Position numbers and translations under genes: made by a program. From positions 1 to 38,822 of the forward strand of contig UZAE01012512.1 in NCBI GenBank assembly GCA_900617975.1: a stretch of DNA of 38,822 nt, given 5' to 3'. Under the pieces are notes generated by a model. The model was not told the DNA's origin. It made no database searches and saw only the letters and a program-made list of their open reading frames with translations. This DNA is from Rodentolepis nana. Lineage: Eukaryota > Platyhelminthes > Cestoda > Cyclophyllidea > Hymenolepididae. This document shows, piece by piece, positions 35,359 to 38,822 of the stretch (positions within the stretch are counted from its first letter, which is position 1; each line of letters begins with the position of its first letter).

Positions 35359-36025
35359 ACCTTGATGCAAGAAATACTCTTACGGCTGTTTTCGTCGATT
35401 TTAAAATCAGCATATGACTTAGTATGGAAAGAGAAGCTAATTCTAAAATTGGCAAAGATTGGTATTAAGCATAACATGCTAAACTAGATAAAAGCATTCA
35501 TTGGACAAAGGCCATGTAAAGTCAGATATGGAAATGCTCTATCAAAATCCAATCTTTTACAAACAGGCCTCCCACAGGGAGCTGTCACAAGCTGCACTCT
35601 TTTCAATGTCTTCATCAATGACATAGCCGAATTGGTACAGACAGTCACGGGCATCAAGTATTTACTTTATTCAGATGATCTTGTTCTATGTTATTCCGCC
35701 CCTAAGAAAAANAGACTTACCTCCACGTGGTGCACCCTGGGCAACGTATACTCATACGGCGAAAAAGTCTATTAACTGGCAGTTGATTTCTGACTTCAAA
35801 CTACCCTCACCCCATTGTATGTCATATTCGACTACTTCCACACTACTCAACTCACCTTTTTCCAATTTTGTGTCTGTCTCTTTTACATCTTTGAAACTCT
35901 CTTCTGTTCCCCCTCCCCCTCTCAACCTGTTTCACTTTGAAGTTCCTCCTCCTCTGTGAAGCCTGAAGTCAACTAAAGGACTAATGATAACTATCAAAAC
36001 GCCTGTCATTTGATATAAATAAATA
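35359..36025 (+). mobile_element. Deleted Jockey-like element: RT palm joined to 3' UTR (copy C)
   Basis: 35359-35711 parallels copy D at 37651-38000. It encodes FNVFINDIAEL and the catalytic box as YSDD (LLYSDDLVLCYS) instead of the usual YADD/FADD, plus GLPQGAVTSC. A one-base frameshift near the DFKSAYD motif and an in-frame TAG (NMLN-stop) show decay. After the single N at 35712 the sequence switches directly to the 3' UTR shared with copy A, so the RT thumb and RNase H regions are missing. The junction may be a real deletion or an assembly join. Confidence 0.8.
35712..35712. other. Single-base N in retroelement copy C
   Basis: The N sits at the switch from RT coding sequence to the 3' UTR. 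It looks like a collapsed gap or ambiguous join between repeat-derived contigs, so the distance across it may not be real. Confidence 0.6.
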
Positions 36026-37049
36026 TGTCTGGTGGTGAGTTGCAGCGGATAGTGATAATTGATGGAGTTCCAGATCATATACACAAATTATAAATGGAAG
36101 TAAAAAAAATGTTAAGCTAGTCTTTTATATTTCTTTTCAGATTGGCTGAAACCAATGATTTGACCTTTCTCAAACTTTAGAAAGTTGATGAGAGAAAAGA
36201 TTTTTTCGGAAGTTTTTATTAGATTATGGAATGGAAAGTTATGTATTCAATATGCGGGTTTGATTTACTGTTTACTAGTTTCATATAAAGATCTCATCTT
36301 TACTTTCCAACATTCCGACCCTGTGATTCTCACTTCAAGCTAACCAAACTTTAAGTTCCCTGTAACCGGCTCATATAATAAAGTGATAACATATCCAGTC
36401 CTCAACCCATCTAAATATGATTAGTGGTGTAAAGCATTGGATAGCATTTATTACTCAAAATACCTTGAATTTACTGCTAGTTAGATCTGCCTTTCCCGAT
36501 GAGTACATACTCAAATGGTACTACATAACACAAATAGTAGTCAGTATGTCTGTAAACACAAGACCTTGTGAGTATGAACTCTGATGTCCAAGAGGCAAAA
36601 CCTGAAATGTTTGCTTCGGTATTTTGAGCAGCAAACTACTCATTATCTGAAAAGATTTTCAAATTGAATCAAGATATCAAATGAAGTAAAATCAGTCATA
36701 CCTTCTACTGAATCACATCTCCCTAACTCCTTCTAGACCTATTTCATTATTATCTATGCTTAGAAGCTTTCCAATAAGAAATATTTTTTATCGATTCTTT
36801 GTACTATTGCATTAGCGAATATCGAGACCTTTCATTACAAAACAAATATACACTTAAAATGCTGATTTGGGGATAAGGTACTCTATGTTACTTTTTATGC
36901 ACTTGAATCTTCAAAGTGAAGAAGTATTTTCTGCGGTTTGCATTTCTAAGACAGAAGTGAAGTCCTCGCAAGCTTTTAGACATATCAACTGGGTGGAATT
37001 AGTCATTGCCTTGTCAAGTTAGTCACGATGCTAGGGCGGCATTTGCCAG
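36026..37049. other. AT-rich spacer between retroelement copies C and D
   Basis: About 1 kb with no open frame or motif I recognise. It separates the 3' end of copy C from the RT start of copy D, so these are probably two insertions. Confidence 0.5.
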
Positions 37050-37138
37050 ACTATTTCATGTGACGATGAATGCAATATTTAATTTTCAAAGTAATCTGGG
37101 AGACCAGTCTCGTACCTAACCAATGGAAAGTTACCATA

Positions 37139-37680
37139 GTAATACCAGTACTAAAAGGGGCAAAGACCCTAGCTGCTATAGTAATAACAGTACTAAAAAA
37201 GGGCAAAGACCCTAGCAGCTTTGACAACTATAGGCCTATCTCCCTCGCAAACATGTTGGTTAACCTAATGGAAAGAATGTTTAACACGAGGCTGGTCTGG
37301 TTCCATGAGACCAACAATGTTCTTAGAAACAAAGCAGGTTTTAAGCCACAAAGATCAACAAACCAACAAATAACCACTCTCTCCCAACATATCAAAGATG
37401 TCCTTGATGAAAGAAATACCCTTACGGCTGTNAGTTGCCATAGTAATAAAAGTACTAAAAAGGCAAATTTGACAACTATAAGCCTATCGTCCTCACAAGG
37501 GTTTTTTAAACTTATGGAAAGAATGGCTAACACGAAGATGACCTTGTTCCTCGGGATCAACAATATTCATAGCAATGAACAAGCAGGTTTTAGGCCACAA
37601 ATATCAATTAACCAACAGGTAGCCACTTTCTCCCAACACATCAAAGATGCCCTTGGTGCAAGTAATACTCTTACAGTTGT
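37139..37680 (+). repeat. Duplicated RT segment within copy D
   Basis: The motif AGTAATA-CAGTACTAAAA-GGCAAAGACCCTAGC appears at about 37139 and 37180, and a related AGTAATAAAAGTACTAAAAAGGC at about 37442. The longer unit (YRPISLANM...MERM...AGFKPQRSTNQQ...SQHIKDVLDERNTLTA) at about 37180-37431 is repeated with divergence at 37442-37680 (...LMERMANTKMTLF...AGFRPQISINQQ...SQHIKDALGASNTLTV). The single N at 37432 separates the two units. Confidence 0.75.
37432..37432. other. Single-base N in retroelement copy D
   Basis: The N sits exactly between two divergent copies of the same RT segment (LTA|N|SCHSN). The sequence just left of it (GAAATACCCTTACGGCTGT) matches the start of copy C, which continues TTTCGTCGATTTT, so the natural continuation seems to be missing here. 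Confidence 0.6.
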
Positions 37681-38822
37681 AATCGTCAATTTCAACTCAG
37701 CATGTGACATAATATGGAAAAAGAATTTAATTCTAAAATTGGCGAAAATTGGTATAAGGCACAACATGCTAAACTAGATAAAAGCATTCATTAGACAAAG
37801 ATCATGTAAATTCAGACATGTAAATGCTCTATCAAATCCCATCTTTTACAAAAAGGCCTTCCATAGGGAGCTGTCACAAGCTGTACTCACTTCAATGTTT
37901 TCATCAATGACAAAACCGAATTAATACAGACAGTCACGGACATCAAGTGCTCACTTCATGCAGATGATCTTGTGCTGTGGTATTCCGCAACTAAGAAAAT
38001 GATCAGGAGAGGACGGAATGTGCCCTAAATTATGCACTTAAACTACTAGCACACTGGTGCGACAAAAATAGAATGGTTATCAACACTGCAAAACCTGCAT
38101 TCAAAACATTTTTTATGGCCTGTCACGGCATAAATCCGCTATCAAGGTACAAGGATACTACCCTAGGAAAAACCAATGAGTTCACTTATCTCAGAATGTA
38201 TTTTTCAATAAAGCTAACATGGAAAAGTCACATTGCTAAAGTAGCCGAACGAGACTCCAATAGACTGAATGTACCAAAGCAATTTGCTGGTAGCGTATGG
38301 GGCTATGCGCGCTCAACTCTAAACACCACTTACAAGATGTTTATTCAGCCAATAATGTTGTATTGCTGTGAGCCACTCATTACAGCCACAGAGGTGACTC
38401 TCAAACCACTCGAGAAGGCACACAACCAAGCATTACGACTAATTACTGGAGGGATAAAATCAACACCCATTGATGCACTGCTCCTAGTTACAGGAAGCAC
38501 CACAATAGGTTCTCTTATCAAAGAAAAGGCCTTGATCCTTTATGAGAAGCTGCTGCGCATTCCCATGGATAAGTTCTTAAGCACTTATGGGAATAGACCA
38601 AGACATCTGAAAACGCAATCTGGTCTAATACAGAAAGCCATAGAACTGAAGAAAGCGTTACAAATCGATGATAAACCAAAAAGCCTCTCTCTCCCCATGA
38701 ACCCATTAGCAGACATTGATGTAGTGTGTCGTACCCAACTGCTCGACTTCTTCAGGAAATCAAACCCTCCTCCCGAGCAAATGCGTTCACTGGCCCTTGA
38801 GACAATCAATGTCAACTATCCT

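Larger units (their letters stand above)
37050..38822 (+). mobile_element. Decayed Jockey-like element, reverse transcriptase to pre-RNase H (copy D)
   Basis: It begins near VIWETSLVPNQWKVTIVIPV and PSSFDNYRPISLANM with LMERMFNTRL, the RT fingers motifs of Jockey-clade elements. It continues through AGFRPQISINQQ, FNSACDIIWKKNLILKLAKI, HADDLVLWYS (catalytic box), and a thumb region with WGYARSTLNTTYKMF, then ALRLITGGIKSTPIDALLL and PPEQMRSLALETINVNY at the window end. TAG at about 37775, frameshifts and a duplicated RT segment show it is non-functional. RNase H and the 3' UTR would lie beyond the window. The left boundary is approximate. Confidence 0.85.

Noticed and set aside
35675..35959. 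Plus-strand frame crossing the N into the 3' UTR of copy C
   Set aside because: It translates 3' UTR sequence shared with copy A, and it crosses an ambiguous base.
37228..37767. Minus-strand open frames over copy D
   Set aside because: Shadows of the RT coding strand; the plus strand shows the RT motifs.
38518..38815. Minus-strand open frames at the right end
   Set aside because: Antisense to the pre-RNase H region of copy D, whose plus strand is collinear with copy B.
1..38822. CRISPR arrays, tRNA, rRNA or bacterial operon features
   Set aside because: None seen on reading; the window has eukaryotic spliced-gene structure throughout.

Overview
The window looks like a nuclear scaffold from an AT-rich animal genome. 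It holds one large, 14-exon gene on the + strand with GT..AG introns, several homopolymer and dinucleotide runs, and remnants of a Jockey-like non-LTR retrotransposon. The retroelement style suggests an arthropod, possibly a chelicerate or crustacean, but I cannot fix the species from sequence alone.

Layout. 1-313 is the 3' end of a non-LTR element, cut by the window edge. 314-5272 is AT-rich sequence with no gene I can support; it is presumably upstream/regulatory. 5273-34639 is the gene, read as 14 coding exons whose phases join without a break into about 973 codons. The predicted protein has a signal peptide, five immunoglobulin domains, one transmembrane helix and a cytoplasmic tail of about 150 residues. 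Five Ig domains with no fibronectin domain, plus the Ig1, Ig3 and Ig5 signature residues, place it in the Kirre/Roughest (KIRREL, irre cell recognition module) family of cell-adhesion receptors. It is a divergent member: Ig1, Ig2 and Ig4 carry long insertions and a Ser-rich linker precedes Ig2. The tail exons (12-14) are less certain than the rest because the last exon is open in two frames.

Intron 5 (10.9 kb) contains an antisense, 5'-truncated copy of the retroelement's C-terminal/RNase H region and 3' UTR (about 22180-23165), ending in an (AAT)n tail. Downstream of the gene, 35359-36025 is a deleted copy (RT palm joined to 3' UTR), and about 37050-38822 is a longer decayed sense copy that runs out of the window. 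Both single-base Ns (35712 and 37432) fall exactly at rearrangement junctions inside these copies, which suggests assembly joins.

No tRNA, rRNA, CRISPR or bacterial-type feature was seen. The host gene is the one functional unit here. The retroelement copies flank and invade it but contribute no exon that I can see.
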